A stretch of 46,324 bases of DNA from a bacterium (GCA_021372515.1 JAJFUG010000013.1:1-46324), one strand, 5' to 3'; shown: positions 33,121 through 43,707, counted from the stretch's first letter. Translations and numbers: made by a program. Notes: generated by a model from the sequence alone, not told the origin.

Positions 33121-33770
33121 GTTGGGTAAAAAAGATTTCCAGTCATTATGAATCCATTTCCCCCGGCCACAAACTCCAACACTTCCCGGAGATCAACTTT
33201 GCCAGATGGTTATTTGGATGCATAGTCCCAATAATTACTCCATATTTAGTCAAATCATTTCGAACTCGATTAAGCTCCAGGCTTTGTAGATCTGCGCCGT
33301 CATCATGGCCTGCCTCAGTACAGGGAACGCTTGATCCGGTGCACCGGACGGACCATAAGCCCCAAAACTGCTATTTGAGGATTCGAACAACGCGTCAATT
33401 TCTTACACATTGGACACGCTCCTGGCTGAGGGCCAAAGGCTGATGTGTCCGGAAGGGTCAATCGGTTCTTCCGGTATCCCGGCTTGCATGGAACCTTCAT
33501 AGAATAATGGCATCTCTCAAAGGGATCGCCAACCGTATGCGTTTACAGGCGGATTGAAACAGTCCCGGCCAGACCGTTCTTCTGTTGTGCTGTCGAAAAA
33601 TGTTTGTGTCAACAGAAGCCTTCAATTAAATCACAAAGCGACAGCCTCTGAAAGCATTTGCGTTTTGTCAGAATCCGGAGTACAATAATTTGGAATTGTA
33701 TTGCTAACATCTTATTAAATATCTCTTTAAATATTCAGTGTCGTTGCTTTACTGGACTAATGAGGGATCA
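33121..33770 (+). other. Intergenic region before the hybrid sensor gene
   Basis: About 650 bp without a credible gene, and more A+T-rich than its surroundings. The frame at 32982-33443 runs through the repeat and has no protein-family features. Remnant similarity to the repeat flank extends to about 33175. The only candidate promoter seen is at 33690-33718. Confidence 0.5.
33690..33718 (+). promoter_or_regulatory. Candidate sigma70-type promoter of the hybrid sensor gene
   Basis: TTGGAA, a 17-bp spacer and TATTAA, about 50 bp before ATG 33771, in AT-rich DNA. It is a plausible match by spacing only. Confidence 0.3.
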
Positions 33771-36700
33771 ATGGCAGGCATACCGGTAAAACGCGTTGCC
33801 CAAATACCATTGGCTGGCCTTGTATTTTTATGTATCAGCCTCATTTGCCTCGGTTTCTACCCCTTGCCAGCACAGATATTGCCCTTCCGGAACTACACGG
33901 TGGATGACGGCCTGGCCAGCAACCGTGTTCTTTCGGTCATGCAGGATTCCTCCGGATTCATGTGGTTCGGGACTCTGAACGGAATATCCAGGTTCGATGG
34001 GCAGCAGTTCATATCCTATTTCAACCAGAAAGCTCTGGATGCAAAGAAGGGAACCTACCGGATGCTCCAGGATCGCCAGGGCCGTCTGTGGTTCTGTATT
34101 CAGGACGGGCTGGCCAGGCTTGAAAACGGGGAATGGCGTGTTTTCACTTCCAGAGACGGGCTGGCCGGGAATTATGGCATGCTGCTCTTTGAGGACCGCC
34201 GTGGTTGGATCTGGTTCGGTACTCAAGAGGGCTTGAACTGTTATAACAACCGGGAATGGCGCTCCTATTCCATCCGGGATGGGCTGGCCGATGACACCGT
34301 GAGAGAAATTCTGGAAACAGCTTCGGGAGATCTCATAAGTGTTTCAAGCCATGGATTGAGCTTGTTCGATTCTTTGAAGCTGAGTTGGAAACACTGGCTG
34401 GTCGAGGACTCGCTGGGTATTAAAACAATTTATACCATCAAGCTCGATCACCAGGGCAACCTCTGGCTGGGGACGGATGACGGTCTGAGGGTGAATGACG
34501 GCAAGCGATGGAAGTCATTCACACCGTCCAACAGTCCGGTCCCTCAGGCGGTCGGGGTCTTGTATGTCGGCAGGGAAGGCAATCTGTGGCTCGGTGGTCA
34601 TAACGAAGTGATTGAGTACAATGGGCGCAACTGGCGGGTTCATTCTCTCGATGAGCAGAAGATTCATATTCTCCACCCCGTGTATCAGGATGTGTCCGGT
34701 CGGCTCTGGATTTCAGACAAGTCCGACCGTGGAGCTTACATATTGGATAACGGCCGGTTTACAAGGATGGACAGAAACAACGGCATGCTCGAAGGGGCGA
34801 TCTGGGATATAAAGGGGGACCGGGACGGCAACGTCTGGTTTGCCGTATATAACCAGGGGGTCAGTCTCCTGCCGCGCAATCCGTTTTCAATTTTCCGCGG
34901 AGAGCAATACCTGGGCGGCAACATGGTGTTCGACTGCCTGATAGACTCCAGACAGGATATCTGGATCGGTACGGACCTCTGGTTGAGCCGCTATGATGGA
35001 AAGCGCTGGAAATCGTACAAAAGAGAAGACGGCGTGCCGAGTCCCCTCGTTTATTGCCTGGCCGAGGATTCATCGGGCGGGATCTGGTGCGGCACCGACA
35101 GCGGCGCCGCGAGATTTGACGGGAAGAAATGGACCAACGCGCAGATTGATCCGATATTACGGAAACAGAGTGTCAAGACCATCCTCACCGACCGTCGGGG
35201 CGTAGTCTGGATCGGCACTGAGAAAGGTTTGACGGAATACGACGGTTCCTCGGGCCGCTCATACACCACCGAAGACGGCCTGCCGGGCAATCTGGTCATC
35301 TCCCTCTGCGAGACTCCATCCGGGGAACTCTGGGTCGGGACCACCGAGGGCGCGGCGCGCTTCAACGGCCGGCGGTTTGAGCCTTTCGGTAAGCCTCAGG
35401 GACTGGTTTCGGATTACATCAACGACATTTTCGCCGATTCGTCGGGAAATATCTGGTTCGGAACGGAAAACGGTATCTGCCGTTACGATGGCCGCCGGAT
35501 CGATACTCTGACTACCGCGGACGGGTTGTCCAGCAACACCTGCTACTTTATCAACCGGATCGGCCGGGAGATGTTATTCGGCACGATGACTGGCCTGAAC
35601 CGTTACGACGGCAAACAGTTCAGGTTTTACGGCCAGGAGGAGGGTCTGGCCGGAAGCGATCTGAACCGCGGGGCCTCGGCCGTGGACCGGAAAGGAAGGC
35701 TTTGGTTCGGCTCCACCGAGGGTTTGACGGTCTTCGATCCGTCCAACGAGCTTGTCTCCCGGAACGGCCCCCGGGTCTATATAACCAGGGCCAGTTTGAT
35801 CGGCCCGGATTCCAGTTTTTCGGAGGGAGCGGTACTTAAACATTTCGAAAACGACCTTCGTTTCGATTTTGTCGGTCTGGATTTCAGTTCCCCGGAAAAA
35901 GTGGTGTATTCCTACCGGCTCGACAGTTTTGACGGGGAATGGAAAGAGACCCGCCTGAGTTCCGTCAATTTCGTAAATGTTCCGTCTGGACGGCACGTGT
36001 TCGAGGTTGTGGCTCGAAACGGACACGGCCTTGAAAGCCCGGCGCCGGCTCGTTTTGCCTTTACGATCAAGCCTGCCTTTTTTCAAACCGCAGTTTTCAA
36101 ACTGTTACTGTTGCTCACCTTGACAGCGATTGTCCTGCTGTTCGTCCGCTACTGGCATAAGAGAAAAGTCACTCAGGAACTCAGGGCAAAGAACATTCAG
36201 CTTGAGCGGGAAATCGCCGAGCGGGAAAGGATCGGCGATGAACTGCGCGAGTCTGAACAGCATCTGAGTGATATTGTTGATTTCCTTCCGGATGCGACTT
36301 TTGCCATCGACCTGGAAGGAAAGGTCATCCTCTGGAACCGGGCCGTGGAGGAAATGACCGGAGTCAGGGCTGAAGATATCCTGTCGAAAGGCAATTACGA
36401 ATACGCCCTGCCGTTTTATGGTATCCGCCGTCCGATACTGGTGGACCTGGTGCTAAAATGGGATGATGAGAATGCAAGAAATTACCAGCATGTGAGGATC
36501 GATTCCGGTAACGTGATTCTGGCCGAGATCGATACGACCATATTGGGAAAGGATTTGACTCTTTTTGGCAAAGCCAAACCCCTGTCCAGTACAAAAGGCG
36601 AGATAATCGGCGCGATAGAGTCGGTCCGTGATATTTCCGACCGCAAGCGGGCCGAGAAAAAACTTCAGGAAGAACGCCAGCGTTTGGCGAGCATCATCGA

Positions 36701-39700
36701 GGGAACTCATGTCGGGACCTGGGAATGGAATGTCCAGACCGGCGAGACTGTTTTCAATGAACGCTGGGCTGACATTTTTGGATACAGGTTGGAAGAACTG
36801 TTACCTGTATCGATCAAAACCTGGGAGCACTTCACCCATCCGGACGATCTCAGGAATACAAACAATGTGCTTCAAAAGCATTTCAAAGGAGATAGCGACT
36901 TCTATGAGGTCGAGTTCCGGATGAGGCACAAGGACGGGCACTGGGTCTGGGTCCTCGACCGGGGCAAGGTGACAAGCTGGACCGAGGACGGGAAACCGCT
37001 GTTGATGCAAGGAACCCATACCGATATAACCGAGCGCAAGCGGGCGGAAGATGCGATCCTGGAGAAAGCGGCCCTGCTCGAGGCGCAGGTGAACGCGACT
37101 ATCGACGGGATACTGGTGGTAGACGAGAATAGAAAACGCCTGCTCATAAATCAGCGTATGATCGAGCTGTTCGATGTTCCGCAATACTGTCTCGATAGTG
37201 AGGATGATAACGTGCTGCTCGAGTATGTGGCCGGGAAAGCCAAGCACCCCGATGAATTCATCGCCAGAATACTGTATCTGTTCGAGCATAAGAACGAGAC
37301 CTGCCTCGACGAGATTGAATTCCAGAACGGGATGCGCCTGGACCGCTATTCCGCGCCGGTGCTGGGCCAGGAAGGGAACTACTACGGCCGGATTTGGACA
37401 TTCAGGGATATAACCGAACGCAAGCAAGCCGAGGAGGCGATACTGAAACGGCTGACCTACGAACGCCTCCTGTCGCAAATATCCTCCAGTGCGGTCAAGG
37501 TCGATGATCTTCAGACGTTCCTGCAGGAATGCATGGCGCTTATTGGCGAGATCATCGCGGTGAGCCGTACCTATATTTTCGAGTATCATCAGGCGACTGA
37601 AACGTCAAGCAATACCATAGAGTGGTGTTCCGAAGGAACATCCTCCCAGAAAGACGCTCTGCAAAACATTCCCAACAGCGTCAGCCCCTGGGGATTTGAG
37701 ATGCTAAGAAACGGAAACAGCCTCTCTTACTCCGATATTGAGGATATACCCGATACCTCATTAAAGGATTTCCTCAGATTTTATGGATCTAAATCTCTCC
37801 TGGTGGTCCCTCTGTTTATCAGGGGCAACTACTACGGTTTCATGGGCTTCGATGAGTGCAACCGCAAACGAATCTGGCCGGATGAGGATATTGAGCTGCT
37901 CCTTTCCATATCCCGGATCATTACCGGCGCCATAGAGCGTAAGCAGGCTTCCATGGAGATCATGGCCAACATGCAGCGCACGGAAGCCCTGTTGCAGCTC
38001 GGGAGAATGACAGACGTAGCTTTGAAGGAGATCACCGATTTCGCCCTGGAGAAAGCCATCGAGATAACCGGAAGCCAAATCGGGTACCTGGCTTTCGTAA
38101 ACGAGGACGAGAGCATACTCACAATAAACTCCTGGTCGAAATCCGCCCTTGAGGAATGTGCGGTTGTCGACAGACCGATAATCTATCCTCTCGTTGAGAC
38201 AGGGCTCTGGGGCGAGGCGGTCAGGCAGCGCAAGCCGATTATCACCAACGACTATTCCGCTGAAAACGCCTGGAAAAAAGGTCTCCCCAAAGGGCATGTC
38301 AGCCTTTTGCGCCACATGAACACGCCGATATTTGACAATAGCAGAATAGTGTTAGTGGCCGGCGTAGGAAACAAAGAGGAAGATTATTCTGAGAACGATT
38401 GCCAGCAATTGACCTTGCTGATGCAGGGCATGTGGCACCTGATTGAGCATAAACGGACCGAGGACGCCCTGAGACTGACGCAGTTTGCCACGGACAAGGC
38501 ATCCGAGCATGTCATGTGGGGGGATGCTGACGGAAATATCATATATGCGAACGATTCCGCCTGCGAATCCCTGGGCTACACGCGGGATGAATTTTTAAAA
38601 CTGAATGTGCAGGACATAGATCCCGGTTTTTCGCCCGAAGATTTGAAAAGGCATGTGGAAGAGCTGACCCGCCTCGGATCGATGACTTTCGAATCGCGCC
38701 ATCGCGCCAAGGACGGCCGTATCTTCCCGGTGGAAATCAGGGCCAATTATTGCGACAACAAAGGCCAGTTCATGAGCTGCGCTTTTGACCATGACATCAG
38801 CGAGCGCAAGCGGGCGGAGCAGCAGTTGAGGGAAAGCGAGGAAAAGTTCAGGCTCATTTCCGAGCAATCCCTGATGGCGATATTCATCCTGCAGGATGAC
38901 CGTATTCTTTATGCCAACCAGGCGGCGGCCGATCAGACGGGATATAAGGTGGAGGAGTTGCTCAAGCTCGGGCCGGGAGAGTTTGCCTTTACGATCCACC
39001 CGGATGACCGGCAATTCGTGCAGCGCCAGAAATCAATTAAACAGGGTGGCCGGGAAGGTGCAACAGCCCGATTTTTCTTCAGGGGAGTTAGAAAAAACGG
39101 AGCAACCCTCTGGCTGGACCAGTATTCAAGAACCATTCTCTACGAGGGCAGAACGGCCGATCTGATCGTACGCGCCGATATCACCGAAATCAAGAATGCG
39201 GAGCGCGCCCTGCGTGAAAGCGAGGAACGTTTCCGCATGATTATCGAGGCGAGCAAAGACGGCATGATTGCGGTCAACAGACAGGGCCTGATAAAAATCT
39301 TCAACCCGGCGGCTGAAAAAATATTCGGCCGCACGAGCAGTGAAATGCTGGATCAGCCGCTCGATCTTCTGATGCCGCAGAATATGCGTGAGGAACACCG
39401 CAGATATGTCGAGAGCTTTTTCGAGAGGGGTGAGCCGGATAGAGCAATCGACAGGACCCTTCAGCTTAAGGGGCTCCACGGAGACGGGACAGAGTTCGAT
39501 ATCGAATTGAGCCTTTCAAAAGGGGCTGCCGACGGTAAAGAGTTCGTATTGGCCGTGATCCGGGATATTACGGATAAGCTGACCCTTGAAGCCAATCTCC
39601 TGCAATCCAGGAAGATGGAGACTATCGGCCAACTGGCGGGCGGGGTGGCGCACGATTTCAACAACATGCTGAGTGTGATAATCGGTCATACCGAGGTGGC

Positions 39701-40739
39701 GCTGGGACAGGTGGATCCGGAGCAGGAACTGCATTTCGTCCTTATGGAAATACTCACCGCCGCCGAGCGGTCCGCGGACCTTACACACCAACTGCTGGCT
39801 TTCGCGCGCAAGCAGACGATCTCGCCCCGGGTGCTGAACCTGAATAAAACCGTGGCGGGAACGCTCGGTATGCTGCGGCGCCTGATAGGCGAGGCGATTG
39901 AACTGAACTGGCTGCCGGGGGATGATCTTTTTCCGATCAGGATGGATCCTTCCCAGATCGATCAGGTTCTGACCAACCTGTGCATCAATGCCAGGGATGC
40001 TATTGCCGGGGTCGGGAAAATCAGTATCAGTACTGGAGCGGTTGTTATCGATGAGGCCGACTGTGCCGGGAATCCAGGATTCCTGCCTGGCAGGTATGTC
40101 CTTCTGGCTGTCAGCGATAGCGGCAGGGGCATGGACCGGGAAACGCTGGACAGGGTGTTTGAGCCGTTTTTCACGACCAAGGAACGGGGTAAAGGAACCG
40201 GCCTTGGATTGGCTACTGTATATGGCATAGTGAAACAGAACGATGGGTTTATCAACGTATACAGCGAACCTGAAAAAGGTACAATATTCAAGATATATTT
40301 ACCCGGTCACGATGAACCGGAAGAGCGGGTATCAAATGTCGAGCCGAATCAATATAAGGCTGCCAGCGGTAACGAGACTGTTCTTCTGGTTGAAGATGAA
40401 CCGTCTATTCTCGTCTTGGCCACAACCATGCTCGAACATCAGGGCTACAAAGTGCTGTCCGCCAGTTCGCCCAATGATGCCATCGGCCTGGCCAATGAGT
40501 ATAAAGGAAAGATCGATCTTCTGTTGACAGATGTGGTCATGCCGGAAATGAACGGCCGGGACCTGGCGAAGGAGCTTCTCACTCTCTGCCCGGATATCAG
40601 GCAATTATTCATGTCCGGATATACGGCCGATGTAATCGCTCACCATGGAGTGCTGGAAGACGGGGTGCATTTCCTGCAGAAACCTTTCACCGCCCGCACT
40701 CTGCTCGAAAAAGTAAGACTGGTGCTTGATTCGGTGTAA
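33771..40739 (+). CDS. Giant hybrid sensor histidine kinase (double propeller, Y_Y_Y, six PAS, two GAF, kinase, receiver)
   Basis: A 2322-residue one-protein signalling system. ATG 33771 follows GAGGGA and begins a signal peptide ending near LPAQ; a GTG at 33738 adds 11 unlikely residues. Residues about 40-670 hold 14-15 Reg_prop repeats of the form DxxGxLWFGTxxGLxRYDG, enough for two seven-bladed propellers. A Y_Y_Y domain (YSYRLDSFDGEWKE) and one transmembrane helix near 775-795 follow. The cytoplasmic part has three PAS, two GAF (about 1225-1560), three more PAS, HisKA with His1961 in GGVAHDFNNML, HATPase_c (NLCINARDAI, GKGTGLGLATVYGIV) and a receiver with Asp2254 in LLLTDVVMPEMNG. Propeller sensors of this type often detect poly- or oligosaccharides in the periplasm. 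No DNA-binding output domain is attached, so a separate regulator must act downstream. It is convergent with carbohydrate-related genes on the other strand. Confidence 0.92.
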   Translation: MAGIPVKRVAQIPLAGLVFLCISLICLGFYPLPAQILPFRNYTVDDGLASNRVLSVMQDSSGFMWFGTLNGISRFDGQQFISYFNQKALDAKKGTYRMLQDRQGRLWFCIQDGLARLENGEWRVFTSRDGLAGNYGMLLFEDRRGWIWFGTQEGLNCYNNREWRSYSIRDGLADDTVREILETASGDLISVSSHGLSLFDSLKLSWKHWLVEDSLGIKTIYTIKLDHQGNLWLGTDDGLRVNDGKRWKSFTPSNSPVPQAVGVLYVGREGNLWLGGHNEVIEYNGRNWRVHSLDEQKIHILHPVYQDVSGRLWISDKSDRGAYILDNGRFTRMDRNNGMLEGAIWDIKGDRDGNVWFAVYNQGVSLLPRNPFSIFRGEQYLGGNMVFDCLIDSRQDIWIGTDLWLSRYDGKRWKSYKREDGVPSPLVYCLAEDSSGGIWCGTDSGAARFDGKKWTNAQIDPILRKQSVKTILTDRRGVVWIGTEKGLTEYDGSSGRSYTTEDGLPGNLVISLCETPSGELWVGTTEGAARFNGRRFEPFGKPQGLVSDYINDIFADSSGNIWFGTENGICRYDGRRIDTLTTADGLSSNTCYFINRIGREMLFGTMTGLNRYDGKQFRFYGQEEGLAGSDLNRGASAVDRKGRLWFGSTEGLTVFDPSNELVSRNGPRVYITRASLIGPDSSFSEGAVLKHFENDLRFDFVGLDFSSPEKVVYSYRLDSFDGEWKETRLSSVNFVNVPSGRHVFEVVARNGHGLESPAPARFAFTIKPAFFQTAVFKLLLLLTLTAIVLLFVRYWHKRKVTQELRAKNIQLEREIAERERIGDELRESEQHLSDIVDFLPDATFAIDLEGKVILWNRAVEEMTGVRAEDILSKGNYEYALPFYGIRRPILVDLVLKWDDENARNYQHVRIDSGNVILAEIDTTILGKDLTLFGKAKPLSSTKGEIIGAIESVRDISDRKRAEKKLQEERQRLASIIEGTHVGTWEWNVQTGETVFNERWADIFGYRLEELLPVSIKTWEHFTHPDDLRNTNNVLQKHFKGDSDFYEVEFRMRHKDGHWVWVLDRGKVTSWTEDGKPLLMQGTHTDITERKRAEDAILEKAALLEAQVNATIDGILVVDENRKRLLINQRMIELFDVPQYCLDSEDDNVLLEYVAGKAKHPDEFIARILYLFEHKNETCLDEIEFQNGMRLDRYSAPVLGQEGNYYGRIWTFRDITERKQAEEAILKRLTYERLLSQISSSAVKVDDLQTFLQECMALIGEIIAVSRTYIFEYHQATETSSNTIEWCSEGTSSQKDALQNIPNSVSPWGFEMLRNGNSLSYSDIEDIPDTSLKDFLRFYGSKSLLVVPLFIRGNYYGFMGFDECNRKRIWPDEDIELLLSISRIITGAIERKQASMEIMANMQRTEALLQLGRMTDVALKEITDFALEKAIEITGSQIGYLAFVNEDESILTINSWSKSALEECAVVDRPIIYPLVETGLWGEAVRQRKPIITNDYSAENAWKKGLPKGHVSLLRHMNTPIFDNSRIVLVAGVGNKEEDYSENDCQQLTLLMQGMWHLIEHKRTEDALRLTQFATDKASEHVMWGDADGNIIYANDSACESLGYTRDEFLKLNVQDIDPGFSPEDLKRHVEELTRLGSMTFESRHRAKDGRIFPVEIRANYCDNKGQFMSCAFDHDISERKRAEQQLRESEEKFRLISEQSLMAIFILQDDRILYANQAAADQTGYKVEELLKLGPGEFAFTIHPDDRQFVQRQKSIKQGGREGATARFFFRGVRKNGATLWLDQYSRTILYEGRTADLIVRADITEIKNAERALRESEERFRMIIEASKDGMIAVNRQGLIKIFNPAAEKIFGRTSSEMLDQPLDLLMPQNMREEHRRYVESFFERGEPDRAIDRTLQLKGLHGDGTEFDIELSLSKGAADGKEFVLAVIRDITDKLTLEANLLQSRKMETIGQLAGGVAHDFNNMLSVIIGHTEVALGQVDPEQELHFVLMEILTAAERSADLTHQLLAFARKQTISPRVLNLNKTVAGTLGMLRRLIGEAIELNWLPGDDLFPIRMDPSQIDQVLTNLCINARDAIAGVGKISISTGAVVIDEADCAGNPGFLPGRYVLLAVSDSGRGMDRETLDRVFEPFFTTKERGKGTGLGLATVYGIVKQNDGFINVYSEPEKGTIFKIYLPGHDEPEERVSNVEPNQYKAASGNETVLLVEDEPSILVLATTMLEHQGYKVLSASSPNDAIGLANEYKGKIDLLLTDVVMPEMNGRDLAKELLTLCPDIRQLFMSGYTADVIAHHGVLEDGVHFLQKPFTARTLLEKVRLVLDSV

Positions 40740-40778
40740 AACTGAGAATTACTTGTAGTTGGGTGAAGACTATATAAC

Positions 40779-41012
40779 TTAAACAATACTTTTGCCGTCA
40801 GCTCTCACGAATTCCGGCTTGCCCTCCAACTCAATCGTGCCGGCGATCTTGTGGGTAGCCGCCTCTATGGCCGCCGCATCATGGCTGCGGCCGTTGAAAG
40901 CCAATACCATTTGGCTGGCCGGGTCGTAGAGTATGGCCTCCGGGTTGGAACCGGCAGGCGCCCGATCGAGAACCTTGAGTGTCTTTTTGTTTGGGAACGG
41001 ATTATCGGGCAA
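40779..41012 (-). pseudogene. Remnant of a YncE-like (YVTN/cytochrome-D1-type) beta-propeller gene
   Basis: A 77-codon frame containing a clear propeller segment, LDRAPAGSNPEAILYDPASQ then MVLAFNGRSHDAAAIEAATHKIAGTIELEGKPEFVRADGK, which matches the middle of secreted YncE-family proteins of roughly 300-350 residues. Both ends are missing: it stops abruptly after ADGKSIV and its 5' part runs into the end of the lipoprotein gene with an 11-bp overlap. It is therefore most likely a decayed fragment rather than a small functional gene, and marks a past rearrangement between the hybrid sensor and the lipoprotein gene. Confidence 0.65.
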
Positions 41013-43581
41013 ATTTCAACACTGCCGTGGTCCCGGCTGGAATGACGAGAGAACAGGATACAGGACCATCACCGGCCGGATCCTCCACCTGAATGGTTTT
41101 TCCAGTCAATGCATCGGTCAGAGAGCCCAAATGCGCGAGCCCCAATGATTTTTTGTCAATTTTGACCGCAACGTTCCGTTCGACGTTCGCGGGATTGCGG
41201 ACTGAAAAATACAGCGGCCGGTCATTTTCACCACCGAACCGTTCTATCAGGATGCCATCCGTCCCGGCCGTGGCGAACGTGACCGGTTCCCAGCCGGAGG
41301 TCGCCAGGGCTTTGAGCACCGGGAGGTGCTTCCTGTAAAATTCTCTTTTGCTGTCAAAATCCTCCTGCGTTCTCCCATCCACGCCCGGCCACCAGGAGTA
41401 CAGGAAACAGACATTGAAATGGTCCTTGAGCACTTCTTCCGAGTACCGGGCCAGGCGGGCCCCGCTCCAGTCGCCGCAGGTTTTATGGTACATCAGCATT
41501 CGGATACTCTGCTGGCTCGCAACCTCCGGGTTCCAGCCCTCCCGTGATATCCCGTCCATCAGCCAGCTGAACCACGGCACGTCGATCGCTCCGTTGGCGT
41601 AGGTCAGACCGCCTGCTTCGAGCATCTGCCTGCGGACAAAAGTCATATACTCGAGAGCGCAGAAATAACCGAGCTGGCAGGGCCTGGCCGCCAGATAGCT
41701 GAAAGTCAACGGGTAATCGGCGAAGGCGAAATGCTCCTGCCGGAAATTCTCGACCCCCATGTGAACCCATTCGGTGACAGAGTCGTAGCGTATCCCGTTC
41801 GCGGCGCCGCCCAGTTTGGCGGCGCCGTCACGATCTCTCAGGAATTCGTATTTCCATGAGAGCAGACCGCGGTTGGGATCGCCGTAAGTTCCGGTTATGT
41901 CCGGGTCGGAGTTTGTCAGCCATTCGAGATAGGTCCCGCTCCGGTAGGTCCGGATACCGTTGGATATGGGATCGCCGTTTTCGTCATACATCGCGGAATT
42001 CAGGAAAGCCCTGACCGAATAAGCCCGCGGCACCTGGGAGTAGTCACCGGTGAAATCGTTCCCGTCCCACTTGTCTATATCGCTGCGTTCCCGCGCTACT
42101 ATCGAGCTGAGTGCCAGAGTGTCAATGTCCGGGGCTTTTCCCAGACTCGATCTCCACATCCAGGGCTCGTTGTAGGTCATCGAATACATGCCCTGGTCAT
42201 TGGCGCTCTTAATCCAGCTGAACTCACCCCCGTGACGGTCTCCATACATGGCGCCAAAATCCGCCAGCCCCTTGAACTTGGCCATATCCCGGGTCGAAGA
42301 GGTCGCACCCGGTTTCGTGCGCGCCTCGAAGTATTCCGGATAAAGATCAAAATATTTCTTGGCTGCGGCGCGCATGCCCCAGCGCGGGTCGTGATGGCTG
42401 AGGACAAACGAGAACTCCGCCCGGCCCGGGAATTTCTTTGTCGACGGGGAGAGACCGAAATCGAAGCAGAGCGTGTAATACCCATCCGCATAGGACATCC
42501 TGTAGACCGCAGGATGGTCGACCGCGACCCCGAGCGACAACCCGGCTGTGTTCCCGTCGATACTCGAATACGGCCACGGGGCGATATAGCGGTTCGTCCA
42601 CCTTCCTATCTCGGTTGCGTTCGTATAAGACTGTCCTTCCTCGATTGTCTCGCCCGAGGAAAGCCCAGTCTCCCATCTCCAGCCCACGGCGGCCACCGGC
42701 AGACGGTACAGGAGCTGGACACAACGGTCCTGTCCGGTGGTGTCCTGCAATGTCCCGCTGATATTAAAATGGTCATCATGCCCACTCACCTCGGCCGAAA
42801 GCCTGATCCCTTTATATTCTCCCAGCATGCGGGCTGCATTCGTTTCCACCTTCTGCATTTCACCGTTGATCACCCCGAATTCCGGTAATCTCAGCTCTCT
42901 CAGACTGAAATTGTCGACCCAGATTTTCCCACCCAGACTTGTGCTGTTTGCTTCTGGATCACGCACCACATGGAACTCCAGTTCAACCGATTCGGTTCCG
43001 GGGAGTGTCTGGAAGGTATGCCGGAACTCGGTCCAGCCAGATTTGTAAGGCCCTAAATACTCAATGTTGGCTTGACTGCCGATAATCGCATTTCCGGAAT
43101 CCAGCCTGCGGATATGGAGAGTCGGCGTACCTCTCAGCTTATCAGCCTTCATCCAGAAAGAAATCATGAAGACCGACTCTGGTTCGAGTGGGATCCTGTC
43201 CAGCAATAGACGGCCCCCGCCGGCAGCATCGAGGCAGACCGAGGCTTTACCTGAATACGCAACCTGTGTGTCCACCCTGCACGTTCCGCTCAACCCTGCT
43301 GCACCAGTACTCTCGAAATCCCCTCCAGCAATCAGCTCCGAGCCAGGATCACACTTATATTCCCGCAGCAGGAACCCGCCTGTCCTGACGCGTGCGAGCA
43401 GCTCGCTGCTGTCGGCGGCGAGACCTTCAACCTGCCCCCTGCCATCGAGCTTCATCACCAGGCCGTCACCCGTGGATAGTATGATATCGTCCTTCTTTTC
43501 CGCAGAAGGCGAGGCGCAGGATAATAATGCAATCAGCAGACTCATAAATGGGAAGATCGCTCTGAAATGAATGCCCATCAT
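41002..43581 (-). CDS. Lipoprotein with a CBM-like domain and a putative glycoside hydrolase domain
   Basis: An 859-residue protein. The N terminus is a lipoprotein signal with Cys22 in IALLSCAS. A second ATG three bases in (43578) is better spaced from GGAGAG and may be the true start. Residues about 80-235 look like a CBM4/9-type jelly roll (ELIAGGDFES, MISFWMKADKLRGTPTLHI, GKIWVDNFSLREL). The middle holds a beta-sandwich-like region, then a region resembling a TIM barrel from about 390 on (GLADFGAMYGDRHGGEFSWI, MYSMTYNEPWMW, GIRYDSVTEWVHMG, FLYSWWPGVDGRTQEDFDSKR). It ends in a small beta domain (PLYFSVRNPANVERNVAVKID). The shape suggests a surface or periplasmic polysaccharide-degrading enzyme, but I do not recognise a defined GH family, and catalytic residues cannot be assigned with confidence. 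The downstream YncE-like remnant overlaps its end. Confidence 0.68.
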   Translation of the reverse strand: MMGIHFRAIFPFMSLLIALLSCASPSAEKKDDIILSTGDGLVMKLDGRGQVEGLAADSSELLARVRTGGFLLREYKCDPGSELIAGGDFESTGAAGLSGTCRVDTQVAYSGKASVCLDAAGGGRLLLDRIPLEPESVFMISFWMKADKLRGTPTLHIRRLDSGNAIIGSQANIEYLGPYKSGWTEFRHTFQTLPGTESVELEFHVVRDPEANSTSLGGKIWVDNFSLRELRLPEFGVINGEMQKVETNAARMLGEYKGIRLSAEVSGHDDHFNISGTLQDTTGQDRCVQLLYRLPVAAVGWRWETGLSSGETIEEGQSYTNATEIGRWTNRYIAPWPYSSIDGNTAGLSLGVAVDHPAVYRMSYADGYYTLCFDFGLSPSTKKFPGRAEFSFVLSHHDPRWGMRAAAKKYFDLYPEYFEARTKPGATSSTRDMAKFKGLADFGAMYGDRHGGEFSWIKSANDQGMYSMTYNEPWMWRSSLGKAPDIDTLALSSIVARERSDIDKWDGNDFTGDYSQVPRAYSVRAFLNSAMYDENGDPISNGIRTYRSGTYLEWLTNSDPDITGTYGDPNRGLLSWKYEFLRDRDGAAKLGGAANGIRYDSVTEWVHMGVENFRQEHFAFADYPLTFSYLAARPCQLGYFCALEYMTFVRRQMLEAGGLTYANGAIDVPWFSWLMDGISREGWNPEVASQQSIRMLMYHKTCGDWSGARLARYSEEVLKDHFNVCFLYSWWPGVDGRTQEDFDSKREFYRKHLPVLKALATSGWEPVTFATAGTDGILIERFGGENDRPLYFSVRNPANVERNVAVKIDKKSLGLAHLGSLTDALTGKTIQVEDPAGDGPVSCSLVIPAGTTAVLKFAR

Positions 43582-43707
43582 CCACTCTCCGCGTTGCGGC
43601 CGCTCTGCCAGTCCCGTTCAGGTCCCTGTCGCGGGTTACAGACATGCGGACTGGTGTGACGAAGATGACACGAAACTGGAGATCAGGATTGACTGTTAAT
43701 TATCAGC

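Noticed and set aside
32982-33443. Plus-strand ORF of 153 codons
   Set aside because: It runs through the tRNA-like repeat and its KGTKRHPEGTKRHALP stretch is simply the 45-nt repeat block translated; no family features, no ribosome site.
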